A DNA stretch of 64,000 nucleotides from Macropodus opercularis (GCA_030770545.1 CM061109.1:13500001-13564000), one strand, 5' to 3'. Counted from the stretch's first letter, positions 38,881-50,759 are shown. The notes: generated by a model from the letters alone, not told the origin. A program made the numbers and translations.

Positions 38881-41800
38881 TTGTCAGTGTTTCCGTACAT
38901 TATCATTTTTTATCCATTATTTCACATTTATTTAGTACGTGTCTGTTAAGTTAAGTTAAGTTTTCTCTGACGTTGTGGTGTGTGGCTCAATTCGCCTCAG
39001 CAGAGACTTAGTTCTTCCGTATGTAACAACATGACTGTTTGGCTGAAGACAATTACACATAGTGAACATTTTACAATGTTCGGGCGTAGGTGGTCCATAC
39101 TACACTTACAGTACAACTGCTCGCTTTGTTTCCATTAAATTCTAGGCTCCCTCTGTGATGTCAGCACCACTGCATCCTGTTCAACTTCTGAGTAACTCCT
39201 GAAACAAACACAACCTTCATGCTGAAGCTGCAAACTGTAAACACTGAGTGTGAGTCAAAGTTCAGTGGAAAGACATTGCAGCTTAATTGAAAGTAGTAAC
39301 CTGTCAAATGAAAAACCCAAACACAGAACCACTGAAAGAAGAAATGAAACCAGTGCTATGGAAATTAGAGTTGAATCAAACTGATAGCAGGCTGTGATGT
39401 CGTATGTTTAGGGTAGGACTTAACTGAGGTTAGGGATCATTAGTCATGTACAGATTAGTCACGTAAACCACTTGCTGAATGCACTGCAGTGTTAAACAGC
39501 AGCCAGTGCTCCGCTCAGTCGTTGCACGTGGACATTTGCAGCAGAAAGCGTCGCATCATTCAGGACTACGGGACGAATCAATGCTGTGGCTATCAAAGAC
39601 TGAAAAATGTAACTCAAGGGCAAGAAGATAATGGAATTAAAAAGCAAGTGAAGTAAATAGTACATGGATTGACTTCCATCTGCAGCCAGCAGACTATGTT
39701 AGCGATCGACAGATTTCTGGCACTTTACAGTGGCCTGTAATTGAAATAAATAAGCCAGCCAGTAAAGCAGCTAATTAAAGAAGTGAATCAATGGATCAGA
39801 GCTGAGATCTAATGAGCAAGCTATATGCATCTTAATGGGAATTTCTAGCAACATCATGCTTGGCCGTTTTGGAAAGTGGGGGTTGAATCCATTAGTATGA
39901 GCAGCATTAAGGTCACTCTGCGCTTTGAGGAACGAACAACCTTCCTACTGCATCATCGCCTTAACTTTGGGTGAAGGAGGTTTGGTCAAGCGACATCATT
40001 AGTACTGTCCACGTTACGAGACAGAAATGGGAATATGTTATAACGCTGGGTCTAAATTGATAAAACTTTAAAAACATTGTTGTTGATAGGTTGTCCTCCA
40101 GCTTTCATTATCTGCAGGTAGGTTCATCCAGACTTTATGGTTATCGTACGATTGTTTGTCATTTTAATGTACTTTTGGCCCTGACCAGCATCACATCAAA
40201 CCATAAGTATTGATATGAGGCCTGAACCAGCAACAAGTCCTCCAACCTCCACAACAAGGCAGGATGTTCTTCCCCATCATATGTGTATTGTTGTCATCAA
40301 CATGTGGTTACAATTATAAACAGTCACACATTAATTACAGTACGTTGGGGCATATGAACTACTCAGTTTCGTTCATTTAAAAGATTTCTAGTTTGTTTAA
40401 AAACCTTCCTATCCATCATTAATAATGCAGTTTGCCATAGCAGCCAAAACCACATCACTATTCTTGCTGTTCTCATTTATCCAGGTCATATTCATCCCAA
40501 AGGTTCTGTTCAGTGGCAACCAAAAAAACGTCCAGTCGTTACAGAACTTTTAGATCCTTACTGTAGAAATCAAGGCACCAAATACAGGGTATCCAGGATG
40601 ATTAGGGACATATATAAATATAAATATATACATAATAATAAATACATAAATATTTTATCTTGCGTGTTAAGTCCTTTTTAAAGCAGTCAAGGCTAAACCA
40701 GAATGAAATCTCATCTCTGTCTTCACTTACAAACTGAACTGGCTTCTCTTCTGAGCCTTTTGCTCAGTCCATGCTCCATTACCAAGATGGCGCTGTCACA
40801 GATGTTACAGCTCATTAATTCAAAGCCTGTATTACTGGTACTGAACTGATGGAGGTTAGGAAGGAGACACTCCATTTGCAGAAAGAAGGTAGGGCTACTA
40901 GATAAGTTATACCATTAAGGCGGGTTGCTTTAATGTGTGCGGCTTCCATACGTGGCTAGATGTACATTGAAATGTTGCTCATCTCTTGAATGAGCATATT
41001 TTAAAGCTACTTGAGTTAAAAATCTCTCTTTACAATGATAACACCAAAATGTGAGGAATCCAGTTAATCCAAAAACTCCTCAAGCTTTTCTTACATATTT
41101 ATTAGACTTCTTTTTCTTATTTTATACTAAACCTCTATATAAACAGTTCACCAATACGTGAAACAGTGGTGTGTAAGAGTGACATGTTTATTATGCCGTA
41201 GCCTGGGTTTCCATGTTGTCAGGCTTGATGCTTTATAATGGTTGTTTTCCTGGAGGGCGAGTCAGTTGAGTCCTTTCAGAATATACGGTGAAGTGTATCT
41301 AAAGCAGGCTCCATGAGCTCTTTGGATCATATTAGCAGAATGACTTGTTCTTACTTTTAGAACAAAAAGCAGTGTCAGGGCCACAGTTGTGTCTGTACCA
41401 CAGGAGATCCTCCAGTGTAGCGTACATTCACAGCTGCCTGGCAGCAATTCTGAAATGTAGTGGAACAGCGAGCTGATGCTGAAAGGAAATATTAGTTTAT
41501 TTCTGACAAATGGTACGTCTTTAGCAGCAGTCGGCGATGTGTGTCATCCAGAGTTAGCCCCAGCTGTCTCGTTTGACATTGCCTGCAGGAGTACGAGTGT
41601 CAAGTGCGATTTTCAGACAAGTGGGGTCAAACCATCAATTCTGAATTCAAGATGGTGACAGATAATTGCTTGCAGCTTTACTTTGTAAACTTTCAGAGGA
41701 TGGAGTAGAAATATTGTGCAAATTCGTATGGAGTAATTAGGAGACGTAGTAATCTAATGGTAACTCAGAGGGGAATGACTGTGTGATGACAAATGATGTG

Positions 41801-44800
41801 ATTCACTGGCCACAGCGGGACTGACTGTAAATGTGTCTTTTCACTGTGATGGATGTGGCAGATTACAGCAACATGCTCTCAGATGATGAACGTATAACAT
41901 TACTGGCAGTTTTGGTTTAAAGTTATTTAAACATTTGTCCATTTTTGCACTTTGTCAGCTGTAAAGACTAACATGACTTGAGCGTTTTCCCATTCTGATA
42001 TTTAATTGCAGTTGACAAACAGGCAGCGGTTTCATAAATCACTCAACTGTTCTGTTTCTCACCCACGTTGGCCACAACAGGACATAGATGCAGTGTTACC
42101 AGAGCACTTCTTTCCTCCTCTGAGACGATTTATTAATTAATGAGACGCTGTTGAGAGGCTTGTACCTTTCTCCTCTCAGCTTGTTTTCTCACAGAAAATC
42201 AATGTGACATTTAAGCTGTCAATAAAACTCTCTTGTCGCAAGGCTTTCTTTTCCCCAGACCTGTGTATCAAACGTTTTACACGGTGTGCAGAAAAGCAAA
42301 AAGCGAAAAAAGAAAAACACACCAAGATGCTCACAGATCAGGAAACGTGTCAAAAGACGTACAGTAACGCCTCACGCTGCCTGAATAACACACTGTTAAA
42401 CCATTAATGCTACAAGTAGCTGTCGCGATGTACTGTACGGTGCAAAACCTGTCATCACCTATCAGGACTGCTTCAGACTAACAATGCACTTGGCAGAAAT
42501 CTGCGACAGTGCTCGTTACGTCAGATATCAAAACGCTTCTCAGGCAGTGCTGGTAAACTAGAGAGACACTGAAGACAGACTGAAGAAATTTTTCCAATCT
42601 AATTACAAATGCCAACATCAGTGGAGCGTTCCCTGGTATGATCTGCCTCATGGATATATGATTGTCCAGGAAAGCACTCAGGACTTTATCTCCAAATTAA
42701 TCTTTCCTCAAGCAAATGTCACCTGAGTGGAGAGAATATGTCCTTTGAGGGGAAATGAATTATTTTCAGAAGTGAATAAATCTTAGCGCCTCTTGGACTG
42801 AGTCAGAGCAGTGAAATGCCATAAGTGAGATAAGGCTAAGCCAGTGTGTTATGTCGCTATCATGAAAACATATGATTGAGCTGAAGTAACTTAGTCTCAA
42901 TCTTTTTTTTCTTATTCGTCTATTTTCTCCTGAAATGCTCTGACACAAAATGTGTGTGCTTTCACGTCACTGTATCAACGTGTCAATAAAACGTGTATAA
43001 ATAATAAAAACAATAAATGGGAAAGGCAGGAAGGTAGAAACTGCCCACTTACTCAGATGAGATTTAATCTCATCATAGAAATCACCTTATAATAAATGTA
43101 AGACCAGACATTCGGTTTAAATCAATTTAATCTTAGTTTAACAGTCCATAGATAGAAATGTGGCATAAATGTGATCGACCACCTGCCAATAAAAAAATTA
43201 TACCTTTAAAAACGGATACAAATTACTATTACAAATCTGTTTCTCTAATGAATCGGTTATATTTCACAGAGCACTATGTGCGAACATACACTTGATAGGA
43301 TAAAACAATGGTCATAGCGAACATTAGACTTAGAGCTTAATGTGCTGGAAAGAGCAACGCCCTTAAAAACCCAAATGAGTGAAGAGCATGTTGTAGTGCC
43401 ACTATGAATAACGCAAAAAGCCCAGATGGTAGGTTTAGTGTTGTAGCGCACATGCCAAGAAATGCTGATGGAATAAATGCAGATGTTTTACCACCATCTA
43501 CACTGTATGGGCCTCTATACCTCAAACAGATAGTGGCATTTGCAATCGGCATCCAGCCTCTCTAGATCCATAAAACGGCATCATGCTGCTTCATTCGGCA
43601 ATTTGGACAGAACAACCTCAGAAGAGACAGCTGCTAAAGCACATTACACTGCAGGTGTATAGTACACAGCATTATCTGATGTCACAGAGGAAGCACGCAC
43701 TGTGAAACACCTTCTGCAGACCAGACACCGCTGCCGCTACAGTTAGCAACTTAAAAATCGTCCGTCTGACGGCGGAGTCAGAAAACTCCTTCAACATCTG
43801 TGGAGCTGCAGCCTCTGCCGGTTCCTCTCGTGGGCTGGCCCAGCAAAAATGAGTTGGGCAGATGAGAAAGAGATCGCAGAGCTTTGCAAGCCAAGGGGAA
43901 CTTTTGACTCCCCGCGGACAGGAAATGAGAGACAGGTGACACTGAGGTCGGGTGAAAAGTAGGACATAGATTGGTGGCTGTAAAGTAGTGTGTTTAAAGA
44001 CATTTTATGTGATTTAGCAGCCCAGTATATAACCACAGCGGGGCTTTTTCTTGCACACGGTGCCTTTAGGGCCCTGTACTTCAGACTGCAGCTTTTTACC
44101 CTCATCCCCAAACTGACCTATATTTTACAAGGACATTAATTTGGCGATTTTTCATCAGAACTTTTAAAGATGTGTCTTTATCACTAACAGAAATGACTAA
44201 CTGAGAATTACTGGCACAATAATTACTACTACTGCTAACTGATCTAAATCTCAAGGGCCCATATTGACATTGGAACTGATCAGCCAAGAGATTTCTTTTT
44301 TTCTAATCTCAAATGAACACACTTTAAATTCTGTCCATGACTCACTTCACAAGCCCCATAGTCAGCAAGTGTTGTGACACTCTGTTGTTTTGATTAAGCT
44401 CCTTGTAAAAACTTCTCAATAACCCGTTCAGAAAATTAATTGTTTTTCACGGCTAATTCAAAAAGGCATTAGCATAAATTGACAGCTGCACTGTGCCATA
44501 TGCATGTAAAACTGGACTTCATTCGCCTGTTGGACATGATCCTGGAGATGGAGCCGTGGTTAACTCGCAGAGGTCAGCCGAAGGAACAGACCCCCATCAG
44601 AGTGAATGCCAACAGCGATCTGCAGCCTCAGCAGCGAGGCTGACACAGGCGTTTTTGTGTCCGTTAGCAGAATTAAACCATCCCGTGAGACACAACATCA
44701 ACACAGACAAGGTCCCTTTTGAATATTCTATGAGCCATATAAGCATCGAGAGGAGCTAACCAGGTATCCGTATTACCAGCCAGCCATAAAAGTAGCACTT

Positions 44801-47023
44801 TCATAGACTGCTCTAGTTTTAAATCTCCTTAAGTGGTGAATGAACTGATATTTGCTAAACCGTGACCATCAGGAGACGCGGAGAAGACGGTGGACACAGC
44901 TGGGGTTTGGTAAACACAAGTACAAGAGTCTGTGTTCAGGACTTGCAGCTGGTTGAGGATCAATTAGACTTCACTGCTTTGCACACTTTGGTTTGTAGTA
45001 TATTGTGGCACTTCAGATTGTGCTCAGGTGCATCTTGTTTGCGTCTATTACCCTTGAATGAAGAACATGGTTGGACTCCATCTGTGTCTAATTGAATTGA
45101 TTAGACCGTTTAGAAATTTGCTACCTGTGTACTTAAGAATTTTATTAAAATAAAACCTGCAGCACAAAGAAGGGGGCAAACAGAGACTGGGTCAAGACCT
45201 TTAGAAGCCACTGTTTGCTGGTTACGTGTTGCAGAAGCATCTGCAGAGAAAAGTGGGATATTATGTGTTCATGATAACAACAGTAAGCCTCCAAGAAGAA
45301 TAACTCATTCGTCTTCTCTGATAATTACACAGCAGTAATCACATGATGGAACAAAACGTGGTGCACAAATAAACATTTCATACCCTTAAAGTATTGTGAG
45401 CCCTTACTTTGATGTTTGAAAGGAAAGTAGAGCAGATTACATCCATGTCATATCATCTCCACTAATCCACAGGACAGTAGGGGCAATAATTGTGCATAAT
45501 AAAAGGTCAGCTTTGAATAAGGCCGGGCTGAAAAATACCAGCTGTAGCTTAAGGGGCTAGTAAAATTTCTATTTTTCATACGAGGAGAAAGACAAAACAG
45601 TGAAAGAGAGAGATAGTAACATATTCTCCCATCACCATCTCATCACATGTGTAATACAATAGTAAAACAGTATGTAATAAGCTGTGTCTAATAGATTCTT
45701 ATGTTTCCTCTTCCACCATTTTAACTCGTTTAAATCCTTTTTCCTTTACTATACAAAATACTAGACGTGAACTCAGATCTGTAAAGAGAACGGGGCTCCA
45801 GTGGTATGTTTATGAGCTGTGGCGTCCCCGAGGCCAGTCAAGCTGTTTGGTGGAGGGCTGTGAGACAGGTCATAGTGGAGGACCCTCATACATTCAGTTG
45901 CACGTATTTCGATCATAAAACGTGTGCTAGCAGTTGGTTGGAGGTAACGTTGTCACACACTGCTCCCCTTGTTCTTCTTTCCACAAAGGAGCAGATAGTG
46001 ATCTTGCTGCTGGGCTGTTGCCCTTTTATGACACTGTGCTAACTTGGTGCAACAGCTGTGGCATCTCCTCCAAGCTCAAGCATGGGAGGCCTGGCAAAAC
46101 TTGTGGCTGCACGTGTGGATGTGCCATCTCAGATTATTGGACTACATGTTCAACCTGGATGCCTCATGCAGCCAGAGGTGGCAAAGACGGTAGCAAAAAG
46201 AAAACTTGAATCGGTCGCTAGAACTTCAGGGTCAGTAGTTCAATGGGAGAGAAAACAGGATGCATGTTTTGGTATAAACACAGTGTCATAATTAAAGGCA
46301 TGAACCATCAACAGCCCTGTTTTCTGCATTTTAATATGGAATTCAGCATTTATCTCTGTTTGTCCACATTAACACAATAACTTGCTGCCATTGAAGCGAC
46401 AAGCCACAATCATGCCGCATTCTGCGTCTAATAAAGGCGGAAGAGTTTCTACGCAAAGTAAATAGAGGTTGCTGGAGCAATCTGCACAGGATGACAAGCA
46501 GAAATGCATCTTTGAGTTCATGTCCTCTCTGGATGCTTCCCATTTATCTTGTCTGTCAAGTAAAGAGAGCATGGTAATGAAAGGTGAACACTTCAGTGAA
46601 TGGCTCTGAGAGTCTAAAACTCAGTTGGATACTAGATGTGAAAAACAGAATTCACCTTCTTGTAACACCTGCAAACATGTATTTGTATATATGCATGGAA
46701 GAAAACCACAAACCTTACAATCTGTGCACTAAGTAAATTTAAAACAGGATTTATTTAGAATTTTGAATAAAACTATGAATGTTTGATTTGTAGATATTTG
46801 TCAAAGTGGACATCATGTTCTTTGCATAAAGTTTGACTGTAAGATACTCACAAAAATTTCATTCACAACTCAAACTGACAGAACTGTTAGTAAACTAATC
46901 CATATACCAATACTTCCATCTGCTGGTAGAATGTGTAATTGTACTACAGACCACTCTTTTTTTATTTATTTATTTTTTTCAAATTTTAGAAAAACATCCA
47001 ATATCAAGAAAGGTACGAAAGCC

Positions 47024-47029
47024 TTTATT
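47024..47029 (-). terminator. Candidate poly(A) signal of the miR-17-92 host transcript
   Basis: The plus strand reads TTTATT, that is AATAAA on the transcript strand, about 600 bases downstream of the last hairpin. More AATAAA copies overlap in the A/T-rich tract at 46961-46974. Either could end the primary transcript. Confidence 0.4.
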
Positions 47030-47628
47030 GGGTACCAACATATTTAATTAGAATCAAATTGTTTACCACTACAAACCTTTTCAGCAGATCTAATAGTTTA
47101 CAGCAAGATAATCAGCATTACAGCCATGACTCTGATTTTTGGTCCATTTAAAGCCTATGTGCATAATTGGAGCATAGCGCCATAGTAAATGAAAAAAAAG
47201 GTAAAACTAACCAAAAATGATTTCAGGAAAACAAATCAAGCATTTTCAGTAACTGAACCTTTCAAACGGTTAAATTAATAACCAACAACACTTTCAATTT
47301 CCCAAGAATGGAAGGAGTTTTGAAAAAAAAATGTTAAAACTAAAAGAAAAGCATTTACAAAGAAACAAAGAAAGTTTTGTTGCACTACAAAAATCCAATT
47401 GGTCAATGACATGTTTTAAGATTTATTTGGAACATGTTTAATGGCAAACAGGACAATACTGAATTTACTTGTTAATGCCACAGTCTACGTTTACCTGTCA
47501 AATGTATGCAGCACAACATCGCAATTTACTACAGTTCCCAAACCAGACAAGACGACCAGCATGATGGTCCTTATGCTAAACGCGTGTGTGTATCCTTTCT
47601 TAGAAAACAGTGCAGAATAATTCCCTAT

Positions 47629-47702
47629 ATCCTCAACAGGCCGGGACAAGTGCAATACCACATAGTATACAGGGCAATGCTACTTCTCCCAACCTGCACA
47701 GA
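47629..47702 (-). ncRNA. mir92a: mir-92a hairpin (3p arm major)
   Basis: The 3p arm at 47636-47657 is identical over 22 bases to vertebrate miR-92a (seed ATTGCAC). The 5p arm at 47674-47695 begins AGGTTGGGA, as in mir-92a-1, and pairs with it across a loop. It is the last hairpin of the cluster, about 85 bases after miR-19b. miR-92a belongs to the miR-25/92/363 seed family, unlike the other five members. The arm that carries the mature sequence is the conserved one. Confidence 0.97.
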
Positions 47703-47727
47703 AAAGGGATGACTTATGATAGATTCA

Positions 47728-47808
47728 TTTCAGTTCTATGATCAGTTTTGCATGGATTTGCACAGCATTACAAAATAAGCTGAAAGCAAATCAGCAAAAC
47801 TAACCAGA
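47728..47808 (-). ncRNA. mir19b: mir-19b hairpin (3p arm major)
   Basis: The 3p arm at 47742-47764 is identical over 23 bases to miR-19b (seed GTGCAAA, with the CCATGC that distinguishes 19b from 19a). The 5p arm at 47779-47801 reads AGTTTTGCTGATTTGC and pairs with it. miR-19 members are the main PTEN-targeting part of the cluster in mammals. Confidence 0.97.
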
Positions 47809-47863
47809 GACCCATGTCCACAAGCTACATATGCAGTTTTCCAAGAAGACACTTGTGTCTAGA

Positions 47864-47934
47864 AGTACTTTAAGTGCTCACACTGCAGTAGAATTATAGA
47901 AAACTACCTGCACTATAAGCACTTTAATACTACT
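47864..47934 (-). ncRNA. mir20a: mir-20a hairpin (5p arm major)
   Basis: The 5p arm at 47904-47926 is identical over 23 bases to miR-20a (seed AAAGTGC, with TTATAG in the middle that distinguishes it from miR-17). The 3p arm, beginning ACTGCAGTGTGAGCACTT, pairs with it, and the basal stem AGTAGTATTAAAGTGC resembles that of human mir-20a. It shares its seed with miR-17. Confidence 0.97.
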
Positions 47935-48017
47935 GAAACCTGTCTGTACATTAAAAGCTGTAGAAGTGGTTGATCACCATGAGGGGGGAACAAAATCAAA
48001 GGATTTAGACTGATACA

Positions 48018-48097
48018 CAGGCCGCCGTCAGTTTTGCATAGATTTGCACAACTTATTTCTTCTTGCAGCGCAACTATGCAAAACTAACGGAGAACTG
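48018..48097 (-). ncRNA. mir19a: mir-19a hairpin (3p arm major)
   Basis: The 3p arm at 48028-48050 is identical over 23 bases to miR-19a (seed GTGCAAA, CTATGC in the middle). The 5p arm at 48064-48085 reads AGTTTTGCATAGTTGCGC, one base from human, and the loop contains AAGAAGAAA as in mammals. The conserved loop and basal stem support an intact precursor. Confidence 0.97.
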
Positions 48098-48154
48098 TTT
48101 TATATTAAAATTGCCTGCATGCGCACAAACAAACGGAGCAGATGAAAGTCCCAG

Positions 48155-48240
48155 CACCATATGCCAGAAGGAGCACTTAGGGCAGTAGGTGCTAGTCTAT
48201 TTCACTATCTGCACTAGATGCACCTTAGCATAAGCACTAG
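48155..48240 (-). ncRNA. mir18a: mir-18a hairpin (5p arm major)
   Basis: The 5p arm at 48205-48227 is identical over 23 bases to miR-18a (seed AAGGTGC). The 3p arm at 48164-48186 matches miR-18a-3p as known in mammals, beginning ACTGCCCTAAGTGC. The terminal loop TGAAATAGACTAGCA is close to the mammalian one, where hnRNP A1 binds and aids processing of this hairpin. Confidence 0.97.
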
Positions 48241-48547
48241 TGGAAGGCAACCCAGTTATACCAATTACCAGTTAGGTCTGAACAGTCCAGTTGCCGAAAG
48301 GTCACCTTTAAAACACATATGATCTCTATTTCACGATCCAACACATTCTAGGCGACACAATTTATGATTCTGTCTACAAACCAGGCGTGTTTTATCAAAG
48401 GGAGCCTGATAAAGGCATCACTTCAAATTTAAATGGCAACTGACAGTAGACCGAAGACACTGATGTTCCAGATGTGTGTTTGGATGCCATCTATCCAGGA
48501 CTGAAACAGGTTGTGTATGAATAGTCCACTCTTACGTTCATATTCTC

Positions 48548-48628
48548 AGAATAGTGTTTAAAGTGCCTACACTGCAGTAGATTTTATAAAACTACCTGCA
48601 CTGTAAGCACTTTGACACTACAGTGACT
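48548..48628 (-). ncRNA. mir17: mir-17 hairpin (5p arm major)
   Basis: The 5p arm at 48592-48614 is identical over 23 bases to miR-17 (seed AAAGTGC with TTACAG in the middle). The 3p arm reads ACTGCAGTGTAGGCACTT and pairs with it; the human 3p arm has GAAGG at the variable place. It is the first hairpin of the cluster. The gap from here to mir-18a is about 300 bases, much longer than the other gaps. Confidence 0.97.
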
Positions 48629-49239
48629 TCACTGTTCAAGGGGCGCCATCATTCACAGATTGAAGTAAGTTGCCTTAACTCCACAAAGGGTCTGTAAGGA
48701 CAGATGAAACGTAGCATCAGGCAGTGCCATTTCAAACAGTGGTGCTGTTTTCATTCAGAACACATTTATTGATTGTCACACTTTAAACACATCTTAAGAA
48801 CTGAGGTCAAGATGCTGAACATGTTTGAAAATGTGATAGGATGCTATGCATTCATTTTTAGAGTCAACTGTCCTCAGCTTGTCATACAATAACTATCACA
48901 TTTGAAACAATGCAACAAAATTATAGGAGATTATCTGTTTCAGAAAGATGGATGAAAAGAAGAACCAGTCAATTAGATAAAGACTTTAAATTAATAGACA
49001 GACTCTTTTCTGAAAGTGTTTTTAGATACAGATAAACAGATTTTCATTAAACAGAAAATAAATTGCTAGATTCACTAAGACGTCGAAATTGTTTACGTCA
49101 CTTAAAAACAATCCTTGTTAGCGGTGTTCGGAGTTTTTAATTAGCGCTATTTAAATTGCTAACAGAGGTCCAGAAATTTCTCTGGATGCTGACTTATTGT
49201 CCAACAACCCGCCTAACTGTTCATCATTTGCCGTTTTGA

Positions 49240-50500
49240 AGCCGATTGACGTCCCGGTGACATCACAGGAAGTAACCGACGCACTCGTCATGCTACAGGA
49301 AAACGGCCACATGTCGAACCGTCCTAATTAATTAACAAAGCCCAATTGAAAACCAATCTGAAGCAGGAGCGGACGGCAGGAAGACGGCGGCGCTCGCACT
49401 AGTCGCATTACCGCACCCCTCCCCCACGCGCTAACATGGCGCCCAAGAGTCCGCATTTTGTAAATGTACTTGGTAACGCGGCCAAAGTACGACTTAGCTG
49501 GCGCAGTTAAGGTGTCTGTGCAGTCAGGTGCGCATGAACCGCGCAACTGACAACGCAGTGCAGAAAGCAGCACACAACGAGCTAGCGGCGCCCAGCGGGC
49601 TCCCATCAAAACAGTGCGACGCACGCATGTGTTAGCAAAACAGGCTAGCGCGTGTTTCCCCCCCGCGCGTGCGACTGAAGCCCGATAAACGTTGATGTTG
49701 CGCGGATCAGCAACAACGAAAACACCCGGACATGTGGTCAGATCACGGGCTCCCGTTGAGCCGTTGGCCACTGCTCCGCATCCACAAAGCAACGCGTTCG
49801 CTTATCTTAGCCAACTTAGCCGCGGTATTACTGCTTACAAACACACGGCATCGTGACTCCAAATGTGTGTGTTGTCGGGTGCTTGTTAACACCGGTAGAG
49901 CTGCGGCCGTGCAGCGCTCTCCGGCAGGGTAACGTCAAAAATGTGACTTCAAGGTATTCAACGCTACTCGACGATGTGCTAGCGTTAGCAGCTAACGGCA
50001 GCTTGGCGAATAGCAAAGGCGCGCGGCCTGTTGGAGCCCCCATGTGCTGCTGCTTTGTTCTGGAGCCACTTCCAAGTCTACAACACTGCACACAAATTAC
50101 GCGAAAACTTCCCAAGCCGTCAGCGTGTGGCCGACAACGGCGGCACACGTCTGCGCGGCCCGCTACCACCGCCAAAGTGGGAGACGCGTGTTTGTTTCCC
50201 ACCCTTTGAATGCGCTTTACTTCCCCGAGACGCGGACTTTCGAGGGAGCAGCAACACATGCTTTTCAAATCTCCCTCATTCTCCGAGCATGGAGGAGAGG
50301 TTGCCATGCGCCTCTTCCAACAGCCGTTTCAAACGCGGAAACGGACCTTTTAAACGCGTTTTTCCCGTTTTGTGAACGTTACAATGTAGCTCCGGTGTCG
50401 CGTGCGTTGCTGAGCGTTTCACTTTCCTGTTGTTTACTGCATCTCCCGACAAAGCCAACAACAGGTCTCCTGCCAATAACACGCGCGTAATAAGACACTA
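49240..50500. promoter_or_regulatory. CpG-rich stretch at the 5' end of the miR-17-92 host gene
   Basis: From about 49.24 kb to 50.5 kb CG dinucleotides are far more frequent than in the AT-rich flanks, with many CGCG, GCGC and CGCC words. The four overlapping frames of 114-159 codons in this stretch reflect GC richness and lack any domain. In mammals the MIR17HG promoter is also in a CpG island. The boundaries are by eye and the start site cannot be read from the sequence. Confidence 0.75.
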
Positions 50501-50537
50501 GCTTGTAAAAATCCACCATCTTCACTCACTTGTACAG

Positions 50538-50544
50538 ACTTACC
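50538..50544 (-). other. Candidate splice donor of a miR-17-92 host first exon
   Basis: The minus strand reads GAGTAAACG followed by GTAAGT, a near-consensus donor, at the upstream edge of the CpG-rich stretch. If the start site is near 50.7 kb this would end a first exon of about 150-200 bases and the hairpins would be in an intron or a later exon. It may also be a chance match. Confidence 0.35.
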
Positions 50545-50680
50545 GTTTACTCACACTGTTTCAGGAATATGTGCAAAACTGAGAAAAAAAGGGGGGAAGA
50601 CTTCAGAAACTGAACAACCGCCAAGACGCTTAATCCAAAAAGCACAACCATGTGCTACTATTATGAATTGCTAGGAGTTT

Positions 50681-50713
50681 GGGAATCGTAGTAAGATTGC
50701 GAAAGTGGCGCGA
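50681..50713. promoter_or_regulatory. Candidate core promoter motifs of the miR-17-92 host gene
   Basis: On the minus strand, TCGCGCCACTTTCGC (two E2F-like half sites, at 50706-50713 and 50699-50704) is followed by ACTACGATTCCC (50681-50692), one base from the ZNF143/THAP11 element ACTACAATTCCC. Both motif types are usual within some 100 bases of a start site. E2F control of the cluster is established in mammals. The match is by eye and has not been scored. Confidence 0.4.
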
Positions 50714-50759
50714 GTAGACTCCAGGTTTAACCATGTGGTGAATGAAGGGCGGCTCCCAG

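Larger units (their letters stand above)
30700..46950. other. Intergenic region between gpc6 and the miR-17-92 host gene
   Basis: About 16 kb without a gene I can support. I looked for exons of GPC5, which lies here in human, by its expected cysteine-rich glypican motifs and found none, although this was reading by eye and not an alignment. The longest frames (for example 37151-37597 on minus and 43791-44111 on minus) show no domain, no splice context and no coding-like base use. It contains a nested palindrome near 31.8 kb, a probable dispersed repeat beside it, a pyrimidine-rich segment near 38.7 kb and a triple GTTAA at 38945-38960. Distal enhancers of either neighbour may lie here but cannot be recognised from one genome. 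Confidence 0.6.
47024..50740 (-). ncRNA. mir17hg: Primary transcript of the miR-17-92 cluster (MIR17HG-like), inferred extent
   Basis: All six hairpins lie on the minus strand in the conserved order, so a single primary transcript on that strand is required. Upstream is a CpG-rich stretch (about 49.2-50.5 kb) and beyond it a candidate first exon with a good donor (GTAAGT after 50544). Downstream, AATAAA occurs on the minus strand at 47024-47029, with further copies at about 46961-46974. The host RNA is not expected to code for protein; open frames of 148-159 codons in the CpG-rich stretch occur on both strands and have no known domain. Known vertebrate host genes are driven by E2F and MYC and promote proliferation. 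The extent and any exons are inferred from these signals. Confidence 0.6.

Noticed and set aside
43257..43552. Overlapping minus-strand frames that looked like a membrane peptide
   Set aside because: Hydrophobic content comes from AT-rich codons; there is no start context, splice site or recognisable family.
47500..47530. Possible seventh hairpin of miR-363 type downstream of mir-92a (minus strand begins AATTGC)
   Set aside because: Only the first six bases agree with miR-363, the seed is broken, and no pairing 5p arm is present.
49328..50490. Overlapping open frames of 114-159 codons on both strands
   Set aside because: They overlap each other in several phases inside a CpG-rich stretch, have no domain and high Arg/Cys/Ala content, which is what stop-poor GC-rich DNA gives by chance.
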